NCBI GenBank assembly: GCA_965116435.1
Contig: OZ220686.1
Location: forward strand, 434,001 to 498,000
DNA length: 64,000 nucleotides
Source: VXPQ01 sp965116435
GTDB taxonomy: Bacteria > Bacteroidota > Rhodothermia > Rhodothermales > VXPQ01
Direction of reading: 5' to 3'
Shown: positions 18,749 through 26,764 of the stretch, piece by piece
Layout of the letters: each line of letters starts with the position of its first letter
How positions within the stretch are numbered: position 1 is the stretch's first letter
Notes under the pieces: generated by a model
Told to the model about the DNA's origin: nothing
Seen by the model: only the letters and a program-made list of their open reading frames with translations
Databases searched by the model: none
Translations under genes and position numbers: made by a program

Positions 18749-18785
18749 GGATGCACTGATCAAATCCACTTCAATCAGCGCATCC
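18749..18785 (+). repeat. Short-form repeat hairpin inside the trmD-rplS spacer
   Basis: This is a 37-bp hairpin, GGATGCACTGATC ... AATCAGCGCATCC, with a stem of about 12 bp. It lies 9 bases after the trmD stop and 36 bases before the rplS start, on the transcribed path of the ribosomal operon. It is the same unit as the left end of the long repeat. As RNA it could form a stem in the intercistronic region. Confidence 0.85.
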
Positions 18786-18794
18786 TTATGTATG

Positions 18795-19520
18795 TTACGA
18801 TGATGTCTGGCGCGAACCAGGTTTTGGGAGGTCGATCCCCTGTTCCGACAAGTCCGGTCTTCGACGCGCTGTCAGGCGCTGGCGTTGCCCCTCTCGCCAG
18901 CGGGCAATTTCTTTATGGTCTCCGGATAGCAACACGTCCGGCACGCGCATCCCCCGAAACTCGGCGGGTCGCGTATAGACCGGCGCGCCCAGCAATCCGT
19001 CCTGGAACGAGTCGGACAAGGCCGATTCGGCGTCGCCCAGCACGCCCGGTATCAGGCGCGCCATGGCGTCCGCAAGCGCAAGCGCGGGCAATTCCCCGCC
19101 GCTCAGCACATAATCTCCCATGGAGATTTCCCGCGTAACCAGTGTGTCCCGAATCCGTTGATCTACCCCGATATAGTGTCCCGCCAGAAACACGAGGCGC
19201 TTCTGGAGCGACAGGACCGTGGCCGTTTCCTGCGTCAGCGTTTCGCCGTCCGGCGCGAAATACACGATCTCGTCCACGGGTTCGTCGCTTTCCGAAAGAA
19301 TGGCCTCTATACACCGGAAAACGGGTTCCGGTTTCAATACCATGCCCGCGCCGCCGCCATACGGATAATCGTCTACCTGCCGATGCTTGTCCAGCGCATG
19401 GGTGCGGACGTCATGGACCCGAATATCCACCAGTCCCTTGTCCGCAGCGCGGCGCAGCACGCCGTGCTGCAGTACGGCGGCGACCAGTTCGGGAAGTACC
19501 GTAACAATATCGATGCGCAT
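18795..19520 (-). CDS. trmD: tRNA (guanine37-N1)-methyltransferase
   Basis: Predicted 241-residue SAM-dependent enzyme that makes m1G37 in tRNAs and so prevents frameshifting. The N terminus MRIDIVTVLPEL, the DDYPYGGGAGMVLKPEP loop and the trefoil-knot SAM site (GDYVLSGGELPAL) are all present; EFRGMRVPDVLLSGDH is the conserved C-terminal domain motif. Full length. The start is 44 bases downstream of the rimM stop, within the rpsP-rimM-trmD-rplS cluster. Confidence 0.97.
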   Translation of the reverse strand: MRIDIVTVLPELVAAVLQHGVLRRAADKGLVDIRVHDVRTHALDKHRQVDDYPYGGGAGMVLKPEPVFRCIEAILSESDEPVDEIVYFAPDGETLTQETATVLSLQKRLVFLAGHYIGVDQRIRDTLVTREISMGDYVLSGGELPALALADAMARLIPGVLGDAESALSDSFQDGLLGAPVYTRPAEFRGMRVPDVLLSGDHKEIARWREGQRQRLTARRRPDLSEQGIDLPKPGSRQTSS

Positions 19521-19564
19521 GGCAGGTCCTGATCCGCGTATTCGTTATGCTCCTTTATGCTCCC

Positions 19565-20110
19565 TTATGCATCAAGCAGCCCTTCGATGGTGCGCAGGGT
19601 GATCTGCTTCGCTTCGGGGTCGATAGCCACCACGAATGCGGGCACGGCCGGCACCATGGCCGACGGTTGCTGCTTGCGCGCAATCACCAGCATATCCTGT
19701 CCGGGGAACGCCAATACCTCCTCCACCATTCCGATCCGGTCTCCATGTTCTTCCATGACGGCGAATCCTGTCAAGTCCTGCCAGGAAAATGCATCCCGGG
19801 GAAGATCGTCCAGCGCTTCCGCCGGGGCGTACAACAGGGCGCCCCGCAAGGCTTCGGCGGCGTCCCGCGAAGCCGCGGTTTCCAGCTTGAGCAGGACCAG
19901 CAATCCTTTGCGGGCATGTTGGTAGCGGACGCTTTGCACGGTTGCGGGCTGCGCCGTGTCGGCGGTGTGCCCCACATACAGCGTTTTCAGCGTCTCGAAT
20001 TGCGCGGGATCGTCCGTTTCGGGGATCACCTTGACCTCGCCCGACAGGCCATGCGCCCGATATATGCGCCCCAGACGCAGGAGCCTATCGGCTTGGCCAG
20101 GACTGGTCAT
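19565..20110 (-). CDS. rimM: 16S rRNA processing protein RimM
   Basis: Predicted 181-residue 30S maturation factor that binds uS19 and assists 16S processing. The N-terminal beta-barrel motif LGRIYRAHGLSGEVKVIPETD and the C-terminal PRC-barrel motif LTGFAVMEEHGDRIGMVEEV...DMLVI are visible. The ATG at 20110 is preferred to an in-frame TTG at 20119. It sits 30 bases after rpsP and 44 bases before trmD. Confidence 0.94.
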   Translation of the reverse strand: MTSPGQADRLLRLGRIYRAHGLSGEVKVIPETDDPAQFETLKTLYVGHTADTAQPATVQSVRYQHARKGLLVLLKLETAASRDAAEALRGALLYAPAEALDDLPRDAFSWQDLTGFAVMEEHGDRIGMVEEVLAFPGQDMLVIARKQQPSAMVPAVPAFVVAIDPEAKQITLRTIEGLLDA

Positions 20111-20140
20111 TGCGTTCAAAGAACCGTACGGACGAAGGCG

Positions 20141-20914
20141 CTAATTCTGCGCCGCGTCCGTGTTCGTTTTTTCTGCGGGGACGTCGCTTTCCCCGGAAGC
20201 GGCCGCCGGGGTTTCCACCTCACTCGCTTCGGCGGTACTCTCTTCTGCCTCGCTGGCTTCGGCTTTGCTTGCGTCGGCTTTGCTTGCGTCGGCCTTGCCT
20301 GCTTTGGCCTCACTCGCTTCGGCTTTGGCTGCTTCCGCCTTGCTTGCTTCGGCTTTGCTCGCTTCCGCCTCCCGGGCTTTTGCGGCGGCCTGCGCCGCTT
20401 CCCGTTCGGCTGCCTCCCGCTCCTGGGCCAATTTCCTTTTCGCCGCTTCGGCTTCCTGCCGCGCCTTCTCCTCTTGTTCGGCGCGTTGCTTCGCCGCCTT
20501 TGCTTCCTTCTCGGCGGCGCGCTCCGCCTCTTCGTCCAGCGCTTTCTGGCGTCGGGATTGCGCGGTTTCCTTGACGGAGGCGGCCCGTTTCACAGCCTGT
20601 CGTTCGCGGTGCTCCGCGACGGCCTGCCGTATTTCCTCCTCCGTTTTTCCTTTCAGGCGAAGGTGCCGCTCCAGCAAGATGCCTTCCCTGCTCAGCAGAT
20701 TGCGCACCGTATCGGAGGGCTGGGCGCCCTGCGCCAGCCAATAATGAATCCGCTCGGCGTTCATCTCGACCGTAGAGGGTTTGACGAGCGGGTTGTAATG
20801 GCCCAGTTTTTCGATATAGCGCCCGTCGCGCGCCCGGCGCGAATCGGCGGCGACGATGGTCCAGAGCGGGAGTTTCTTGCGTCCCATGCGACGCAAACGA
20901 AGTTTGACTGCCAC
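20141..20914 (-). CDS. rpsP: Ribosomal protein bS16 with very long charged C-terminal tail
   Basis: Predicted 257-residue protein. The first ~85 residues are ordinary bS16 (KLRLRRMGRKKLPLWTIVAADSR, DGRYIEKLGHYNPL, AERIHYWLAQGAQPSDTV). The family is usually 80-100 residues, or up to about 180 in some Bacteroidota. Here a ~170-residue extension follows, first an Arg/Glu/Ala-rich predicted helix (residues ~95-185), then SKAEA/SKADA repeats and an acidic Ala/Glu/Thr end. The start is GTG at 20914. It is the first gene of rpsP-rimM-trmD-rplS. The extension should be surface-exposed and possibly coiled-coil. Confidence 0.93.
   Translation of the reverse strand: MAVKLRLRRMGRKKLPLWTIVAADSRRARDGRYIEKLGHYNPLVKPSTVEMNAERIHYWLAQGAQPSDTVRNLLSREGILLERHLRLKGKTEEEIRQAVAEHRERQAVKRAASVKETAQSRRQKALDEEAERAAEKEAKAAKQRAEQEEKARQEAEAAKRKLAQEREAAEREAAQAAAKAREAEASKAEASKAEAAKAEASEAKAGKADASKADASKAEASEAEESTAEASEVETPAAASGESDVPAEKTNTDAAQN
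20225..20400 (-). repeat. 15-bp-type coding repeats in the rpsP tail
   Basis: Within rpsP, units of about 15 bp (GCTTCGGCTTTGCTT-like on the + strand) repeat and encode degenerate SKAEA, SKADA and SEAEA pentapeptides. The codon pattern is near-identical between units, so recent slippage or unequal exchange is likely. Confidence 0.7.
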
Positions 20915-20999
20915 GGTGTATGCCTCTTGATTCCGATGATTGATTTTAAGCGGGTGTTGTAAACAGGGGTGGTACGTAAAACGGGGCGTTGCGTTCGCG

Positions 21000-22349
21000 C
21001 TACGGACGACTCATGAGCCGCTCAACGTCTACGGGCCTCTTGGCGTTCGTCATGCGCGACACGGTTTTCATCATCCTCTTCATGTCCTTGAATTGCTTGA
21101 GCAGTTGATTCACGTCGCGCACTTCGGTTCCGCTGCCGCGCGCAATGCGACGGCGACGACTTCCGTTCAGTACGGACGGATGGCGACGCTCCTCGGGCGT
21201 CATGGAAAGGATAATGGCTTCAATGTGCGTAAAGGCGTCGTCGTCCACCTGCACGTCGCGGAGCTGACGGCCCATGCCTGGAAGCATGCCGGCAATTTCG
21301 CTGAGCGATCCCATTTTGCGAACGCGCTGGATTTGCTCATAGAAATCGGCCAGGTCGAAGTCCTGCGAACGAATTTTTTTGCGCAGGCGCTCGGCCTGCC
21401 GATCGTCGAACTGCTCCTGGGCTTTTTCGACAAACGAAACGATATCGCCCATGCCGAGGATGCGCCGCGCCATGCGATCCGGATAAAACGGCGTGAGCGC
21501 ATCCATCTTTTCGCCTATGGAGGCGAATTTGATCGGCTTCTGGACGACGGAGCGTATGGAAAGCGCCGCCCCGCCGCGCGTATCTCCATCCAGCTTGGAA
21601 AGCACGACGCCGTCGAAATCCAGCCGCTCGTTGAAGGCCCGTGCGGCCTGCACCGCATCCTGCCCCGTCATGCTGTCCACCACGAACAGAATTTCGTCCG
21701 GGTCTACGGCGCGCTTGATCGCAGCGGCTTCGGACATCATTTCCTCGTCCACATGAAGCCGCCCCGCCGTATCCACAATGACGATATCGCGCGCGGTGCG
21801 GCGGGCCGTCCGAATGGCTTCGCGGGCTACGCGCACAGGGTCCTGGACGGGTTGTCCGTCCTCCATGATGGAGTATGCAGGCACGTTCACAGACTGCGCC
21901 AGCGTTTCCAGCTGCGCCACCGCCGCCGGGCGGTATACGTCCGCCGCGGCCAGCAACGGCGTGTTGCCCTGCTCCGCAAAATGCCGGGCGAGCTTTGCGC
22001 AAAAGGTCGTTTTGCCGGACCCTTGCAAGCCCGCCACCAGAATAACCGTGGGAGGATGTTGCGCCAGCGCAACGCTTTTGTGTTCATCTCCCAGCAGGCC
22101 CACCAACTCGTCGTACACCAACTTCACGAGTTGTTGTCCCGGAGAAACCGAGGACAGCACGGCTTCGCCCAGCGCCTCGTTGCGCACGCGCTCCGTAAAA
22201 TCGCGGGCGACCTGATAGTTGACGTCCGCCTCCAGCAGGGCCCGCCGAATATCGCGCATCATATTCGCGACATTCAGCTCGTTGATGCGGCCCTGTCCGC
22301 TGATGCGTTTTAATGCGCCTTCAACCTTTTGAGAAAGGCTCTCGAACAT
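21000..22349 (-). CDS. ffh: Signal recognition particle protein Ffh
   Basis: Predicted 449-residue SRP54 GTPase that targets nascent membrane and secretory proteins. N domain at residues 1-85 (LLEADVNYQVARDF); G domain with GLQGSGKTTFCAKLA near 108, VDTAGR and the SKLDGDTRGG motif; methionine-rich M domain at the C terminus (LPGMG, NGSRRRRIARGSGT, VNQLLKQFKDMKRMMK). The start at 22349 (MFESLSQKVEGAL) fits the family; the frame continues upstream without homology. It lies upstream of rpsP, with 85 bases between. The 4.5S RNA gene is not seen nearby. Confidence 0.97.
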   Translation of the reverse strand: MFESLSQKVEGALKRISGQGRINELNVANMMRDIRRALLEADVNYQVARDFTERVRNEALGEAVLSSVSPGQQLVKLVYDELVGLLGDEHKSVALAQHPPTVILVAGLQGSGKTTFCAKLARHFAEQGNTPLLAAADVYRPAAVAQLETLAQSVNVPAYSIMEDGQPVQDPVRVAREAIRTARRTARDIVIVDTAGRLHVDEEMMSEAAAIKRAVDPDEILFVVDSMTGQDAVQAARAFNERLDFDGVVLSKLDGDTRGGAALSIRSVVQKPIKFASIGEKMDALTPFYPDRMARRILGMGDIVSFVEKAQEQFDDRQAERLRKKIRSQDFDLADFYEQIQRVRKMGSLSEIAGMLPGMGRQLRDVQVDDDAFTHIEAIILSMTPEERRHPSVLNGSRRRRIARGSGTEVRDVNQLLKQFKDMKRMMKTVSRMTNAKRPVDVERLMSRP

Positions 22350-22569
22350 AACAATGCCTGGTGCGCAGGCGGTGCGGTCTGTATCTGTGGAAAAGGGGCG
22401 GACCCTGCCGTGCATGTAAAAGCCGCCGAACGGAACCCCGAATTACCGGTTAATTTCAACAGCCTGATAACATACGAAAAAAGAAACCCTGAATCAAGCC
22501 CTGCGCAGGTTCGTAATGATTCATAATGAACTCTTCAAACGGCCCGGCACACGGCGCACCACGATTTTG

Positions 22570-22592
22570 GGATGCACTGATTAAGCGCATCC
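22570..22592. repeat. Minimal repeat hairpin (23 bp)
   Basis: GGATGC and GCATCC arms enclose CTGATTAAG. This is the shortest recognisable form of the family, apparently an internal deletion of the 37-bp hairpin. The outer bases are also complementary (G on the left, C on the right). It lies in the divergent spacer between ffh and the 5-formyl-THF cyclo-ligase gene, 46 bases before the latter's start. Confidence 0.7.
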
Positions 22593-22638
22593 CTTGTTTC
22601 ACCTCCACCCTGCCTGCGCGACGCCGTCCGCCGGCCTG

Positions 22639-23274
22639 ATGCCTATGCCTATGCCCGTGCGTCCGAATCCGAACAGCAAGTCGAACCTCCGAAAGCGCTT
22701 CGGGACCTGGCGGCAAACCTTGACCGAAGCCGACTATGCGCGCCGGAGCGCAGCGATCGTCGAGCGGCTTCTGGGGCTTCCCGAAATGGATCGTCCCGGG
22801 TTGGTGCATGTCTACTGGCCGATGGTCGAACGCCGCGAACCGGACATTCGTTCGTTGATCGAGCGGCTCCGGGCGCAACAAGTGGAGGTGGCCCTCCCTC
22901 TGACCCCGGACATCCGGGTTCCGGTTATGCACGCGGTGCGGTACGACGGGCAAACGCCGGTCCCGGAGCCTCCCTGGGGGATTCCCCGCCCGGCAGGCGA
23001 CGAGCAGGTAGCCCCGGAGCGCATCGATACGGTGATTGTCCCCATGCTGGGCGGCGCCCGGGACGGACACCGCGTCGGATACGGGAAAGGATACTACGAC
23101 GCCTTTCTCAAGAACCTGCAGGCCCTCCGCATCGGAGTAACGTACGAGGCGTGTCTCCTGACCTCGATCCCCTCCGAGCCGCACGATATCCGCATGGATA
23201 TCCTCGTTACGGAGCAGGAAACGATCCGCACGAAAGGCCCGGCAAAGCGTTCGGCGGACCCGCGGGACGCCTGA
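22639..23274 (+). CDS. 5-formyltetrahydrofolate cyclo-ligase family protein
   Basis: Predicted 211-residue enzyme that converts 5-formyl-THF to 5,10-methenyl-THF with ATP. Motifs: KSNLRKRFGTWRQTL near the N terminus, a central VEVALPLT strand, and the C-terminal signature PMLGGARDGHRVGYGKGYYD. Three closely spaced in-frame ATGs (22639, 22645, 22651) leave the exact start open. It folds into the one-carbon theme together with gcvT. No operon partner is evident except the PspC gene downstream. Confidence 0.9.
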   Translation: MPMPMPVRPNPNSKSNLRKRFGTWRQTLTEADYARRSAAIVERLLGLPEMDRPGLVHVYWPMVERREPDIRSLIERLRAQQVEVALPLTPDIRVPVMHAVRYDGQTPVPEPPWGIPRPAGDEQVAPERIDTVIVPMLGGARDGHRVGYGKGYYDAFLKNLQALRIGVTYEACLLTSIPSEPHDIRMDILVTEQETIRTKGPAKRSADPRDA

Positions 23275-23475
23275 GGTTGCTATACGCCTTGACGTGTACA
23301 CGTGTAACATTGCGCGGATGTATCGCGTACACTCCCTGGCAATAGAAGGCTCTTTGCACACGTATCGCGTATGCCCGGTCGCCGCGCCGGCTCCAGTCAC
23401 GCGCTACGGCCTGGCCGCAACTTCGTTACCCTGCACAAGCTAACCCTGCACAAACTAACCTCTTCCTGTCCTCTC

Positions 23476-24003
23476 ATGGCGCCTGAAGAAAAATCCCACA
23501 CTCCCGATCCCGGCACGTTCTCGGAAGCAGACATGGAACGTTTTCTGTTCGAAGAAAAAGATGCGCCGGACAAGTCGCACTGGAATGTGCCCATGATAGC
23601 CGGCCTGGTGCTGATTCTGGTGGGCGTTACCTATATCGTGCAGGAAATGGGCCTGTGGGGAGGCATTAACATAGGAGGCCTTGTTCAGATGTTGCCCTGG
23701 CTGGCGGGTATTCTGATTATTCTGCTGGGGTTTGGCGTATTGTCCTGGCGACCCCGCAAAAAATACAAACTGCCCAAGGTCTCCTCACGCGCCCGCGGCC
23801 CGAAAAAAATACTCACGAAATCCCGCGACAAAAAGATTTCCGGCGTAGCCGCCGGCCTGGCCGAGTATTTTAACCTGGACGCTACGCTTGTGCGGGTGGC
23901 CTTCGTTATTCTCTTGATTTTCACGGGCGGACCGCCTGCGATTATTACCTACCTGTTGCTCGCGTTTATTCTTCCGCGCCCGGACAAGACAGAGGAACTC
24001 TGA
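23476..24003 (+). CDS. PspC-domain membrane protein
   Basis: Predicted 175-residue inner-membrane protein. The N terminus is hydrophilic (MAPEEKSHTPDPG), followed by two hydrophobic segments near residues 38-58 and 70-92, a basic loop (RPRKKYKLPKV), and a PspC domain from about residue 118 (KKISGVAAGLAEYFNLDATLVRV) ending in a last hydrophobic pair. PspC family proteins sense envelope stress; here the domain lies at the C terminus behind extra membrane segments. No pspA or pspB neighbour is present, so participation in a Psp response is not shown. Confidence 0.8.
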   Translation: MAPEEKSHTPDPGTFSEADMERFLFEEKDAPDKSHWNVPMIAGLVLILVGVTYIVQEMGLWGGINIGGLVQMLPWLAGILIILLGFGVLSWRPRKKYKLPKVSSRARGPKKILTKSRDKKISGVAAGLAEYFNLDATLVRVAFVILLIFTGGPPAIITYLLLAFILPRPDKTEEL

Positions 24004-24140
24004 CGAATACGCGGCGGCGGGCCGCATCGCGTTCGTGCGCTTTCCACCCCGAAGAGCCCGAACAGCCCGAAGCACCCCGAAGCACCCCGAGCAAACAGGC
24101 GACGGCTCGCGTGCTTCTTGCCGCAAACCCGCAAAACGCG

Positions 24141-25451
24141 CTACAGGCGCACGTCCCCCTCCCGAATATTGCCGGCCAGGGCGCTATGCAAGGCGTCGGG
24201 CGCGAAGCGTTGCGCAATCGCGCTATTCGCTTCGTCCACGGAAATGCGCTGGATCCTGTCTGGAAATTCGTCGAGATACCCTGGTTCGAACCCCTGTTCG
24301 ATATTGGCGAGGAGCGTTTTCGCCAGTCCGAACGTGGTGGAAAGCCCCACCTTGAACGAGCCCGCCACCGTTGTTTTTGTGTCCTCCAGTTCGTCCCGGG
24401 TTATTCCGTCGGCGACGAAGCGGCGAAGTTGTTTGATCGTTTCGTCTATGCCTCGTTGCACATGTTCCTTCGATAGCGTTACGCCCACCTGCCAGTGCCC
24501 CCCGTATTCGGCGGACACGCCCGCAAGCGACGATCCAATGCCGTACGTAAGGCCCATTTCGTCGCGAATGGTTTGCATCAGTCGCGCCGAGAAATTTCCG
24601 CCCAGCACGAAATTGGCGAGGAAGGCAGGAAGGTATTCGTCGGCGTTGCGGCGGACGGATAGCACATGTCCGAGACGTACGTCTACATTGTCCTTGTCCG
24701 GGATAGAGACGACGGACGAGCCGGGGGATAGCCGGTCCGCCGTCGCCGCAAAGTATGGGGACGCCTGGTGCGGCGGCCAGACGGCAACGTGGTTTTCCAC
24801 GACTTCGCTCAGGGCGTCTTCGTCTATGTCGCCCACGACCGCGAGCGTACAGGCATTGGCGCCGAAATGCGCCGCATGATAGGCCCGGACGTCGCGGATC
24901 GAAAGGTCTTGCAATTGCGCCATCTGCGCCTCGAATGTCTGGGCGTGGTTCGGATGCGCGGCGTCGTATAACCGCTGCCGCAATGCCCGGGACGCCTGTG
25001 CGGCGGTGCTTTCCATGGAGCGCTTGATGGACGCTCCGATGCGGTCTTTGGCCTTGGAAAGTTCTTCTTCGGGGAAAAGCGGCGCGCGCAGCTGCAAGGC
25101 GGCGAGGGCCAGTATTTCCGGGACATCCTTTTTCAGGGCGCGCCCCGAAAAGTCGATGCGCAGCGTATCCGCGGAAAACGCCAACTCCGCCCCCTTGTTT
25201 TCCAGTATTTCCGCAATGGCGAATTGATCCAGCGCGCCGGCGCCCTTGTCCAGCATGGATACGACGAGATGCTGCAACAGCAACGTTTCCGGAGCGCGCA
25301 TGTCCGGCGCGCTGGCGAAGGAGCCGCACCACGTAACGACGTCGCGGATGGGCGTCGGCAGCATAACGAGACGGCAAGGACCAATCCAGCGCTCGGAAAT
25401 GCGTGCGGCGAAGGGCTGCCTGTGCGCCGGGGCTTCGGGAAAAACCGTCAT
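24141..25451 (-). CDS. M16-family peptidase-like protein, non-catalytic type
   Basis: Predicted 436-residue M16 fold protein. The N-terminal region lacks the HxxEH zinc motif (the corresponding segment reads LLLQHLVVSMLDKGAGAL), while the C-terminal half retains the family arginine/tyrosine motif (RDEMGLTYGIGSSLAG). This is the pattern of the partner subunit in bacterial two-gene M16 systems. Its start overlaps the end of the catalytic M16 gene upstream by 4 bases, so the two should be translated together and form a heterodimer. Confidence 0.88.
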   Translation of the reverse strand: MTVFPEAPAHRQPFAARISERWIGPCRLVMLPTPIRDVVTWCGSFASAPDMRAPETLLLQHLVVSMLDKGAGALDQFAIAEILENKGAELAFSADTLRIDFSGRALKKDVPEILALAALQLRAPLFPEEELSKAKDRIGASIKRSMESTAAQASRALRQRLYDAAHPNHAQTFEAQMAQLQDLSIRDVRAYHAAHFGANACTLAVVGDIDEDALSEVVENHVAVWPPHQASPYFAATADRLSPGSSVVSIPDKDNVDVRLGHVLSVRRNADEYLPAFLANFVLGGNFSARLMQTIRDEMGLTYGIGSSLAGVSAEYGGHWQVGVTLSKEHVQRGIDETIKQLRRFVADGITRDELEDTKTTVAGSFKVGLSTTFGLAKTLLANIEQGFEPGYLDEFPDRIQRISVDEANSAIAQRFAPDALHSALAGNIREGDVRL

Positions 25452-26764
25452 GCGGAGCCCTCGCTGTCGGGTACGTAATACCCGGTCGTGCAGGCGTTTC
25501 GTACGAAATAGCGCTGTGCGACCCGTTGCACGTCGCCCGCAGAAACGGCGCTCAAACGGTCCGGCATGTCGGCGTACAACTTCCAGTCGCCTGCCGCAAG
25601 GGCCTCGTTGAGTTCCGCCGCCGCCAGGAACGACCCGTCCCGGCTAAAGGCCGCCTGCGCCTTGCGCTGGTTTATCGCCCGCTGCAGTTCTTCTTCCGCG
25701 ACGCCGTGGTCGCAGATTTCCTGCACGGCGCCGCGGAGGGCGGCTTCCACCTCTTCGTGCGTTTTTCCGGGCGCCGGGCGGGCGAACACATAGGCAAGGC
25801 CCGGATCGCGCAGTCGGGAAACGCTCCCCCAGGCGCTGGTTGTAACGCCCCGATCCGTAAGGCGGCGATACAAACGGCTGTGCTTGCCGGCGGACAGGAT
25901 GGCGGAAAGCATATCGAGGGCGTCCGTGTCCGCATCCAGTCCGCAAGGCGATTTCCAGGCAAGCATCACGGCGCCTTGCCACCCGGCCTGCTGCACCACG
26001 GTGCGCCGCGCCTCCTCCTGCGCCGGTTCGCGCGCATGGAGGACGGGCAAGGGGGCCTGCGGGTTGGCGATGCCGCCGAAATGACGGCGAATGCGCTCCA
26101 GCGTCTTCGTGGTATCGAAATCTCCGATAATGCTGACCGTTGCATTCTCCGGCCGGTACCAGGCGTCGTAGAGTTGGCGCAACCCGGACGGCGTCATCCG
26201 TTCCACATCGTGTCGCCATCCGATCACCGGGTGACCGTAGGGATGCGCCGTGAACGCCGTGTTCCACACCGCATGGAAAAGTTTGCGTATCGGATCGTTT
26301 TCTCCCCGGTCCAGTTCGTTCAGGATCACGGTGCGTTCCCGCTCCATGTCTTCGTCCCGCAGCAGGGCGCCGCGCATCCGGTCTGCTTCGATTTCCACGG
26401 CCAGCGGAAGGTGCTCTCCGGGAAGCATCTCGTAGTAATTCGTTCGATCCAGCGAGGTGGTGGCGTTGATCCAGGCCCCTGTGCGCTGCAATACGCTGAA
26501 CACCGAGGTTCCGGCCTCTTTGTTGAAACGGGCCGTCCCTTTGAACATGAGGTGTTCGAGAAAATGGAACGCGCCCGTACGGCCTTCGGGCTCGTGGCGG
26601 CTCCCGGCGAGGTAGGTGATCATACACGTCGCCACGGGAGCCGTCGCGTCCCGGAGCAGCAATACCTGCAAGCCATTGGCCGCCAGGCGGTAGGCTTCTA
26701 TGCCCCGCGCCGCCTCCTCGAATACGAACCCGTCCGGTATGTCTGTCAATGTGCGTCGAGCCAA
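25448..26764 (-). CDS. M16-family zinc peptidase, catalytic subunit
   Basis: Predicted 438-residue processing-type metalloprotease. The inverted zinc motif HFLEH (residues ~69-73, in TGAFHFLEHLMFKGTARFN) with a downstream glutamate is intact, so this is the active member of the pair. No convincing signal peptide is seen. It overlaps the polA stop region by 19 bases at its 5' end and the second M16 gene by 4 bases at its 3' end, giving a polA-M16-M16 operon. Confidence 0.9.
   Translation of the reverse strand: MARRTLTDIPDGFVFEEAARGIEAYRLAANGLQVLLLRDATAPVATCMITYLAGSRHEPEGRTGAFHFLEHLMFKGTARFNKEAGTSVFSVLQRTGAWINATTSLDRTNYYEMLPGEHLPLAVEIEADRMRGALLRDEDMERERTVILNELDRGENDPIRKLFHAVWNTAFTAHPYGHPVIGWRHDVERMTPSGLRQLYDAWYRPENATVSIIGDFDTTKTLERIRRHFGGIANPQAPLPVLHAREPAQEEARRTVVQQAGWQGAVMLAWKSPCGLDADTDALDMLSAILSAGKHSRLYRRLTDRGVTTSAWGSVSRLRDPGLAYVFARPAPGKTHEEVEAALRGAVQEICDHGVAEEELQRAINQRKAQAAFSRDGSFLAAAELNEALAAGDWKLYADMPDRLSAVSAGDVQRVAQRYFVRNACTTGYYVPDSEGSA

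Noticed and set aside
19547..20962. A long open frame antisense to rimM and rpsP
   Set aside because: Low-complexity mirror of the SKAEA-rich rpsP tail. The - strand genes are unambiguous.
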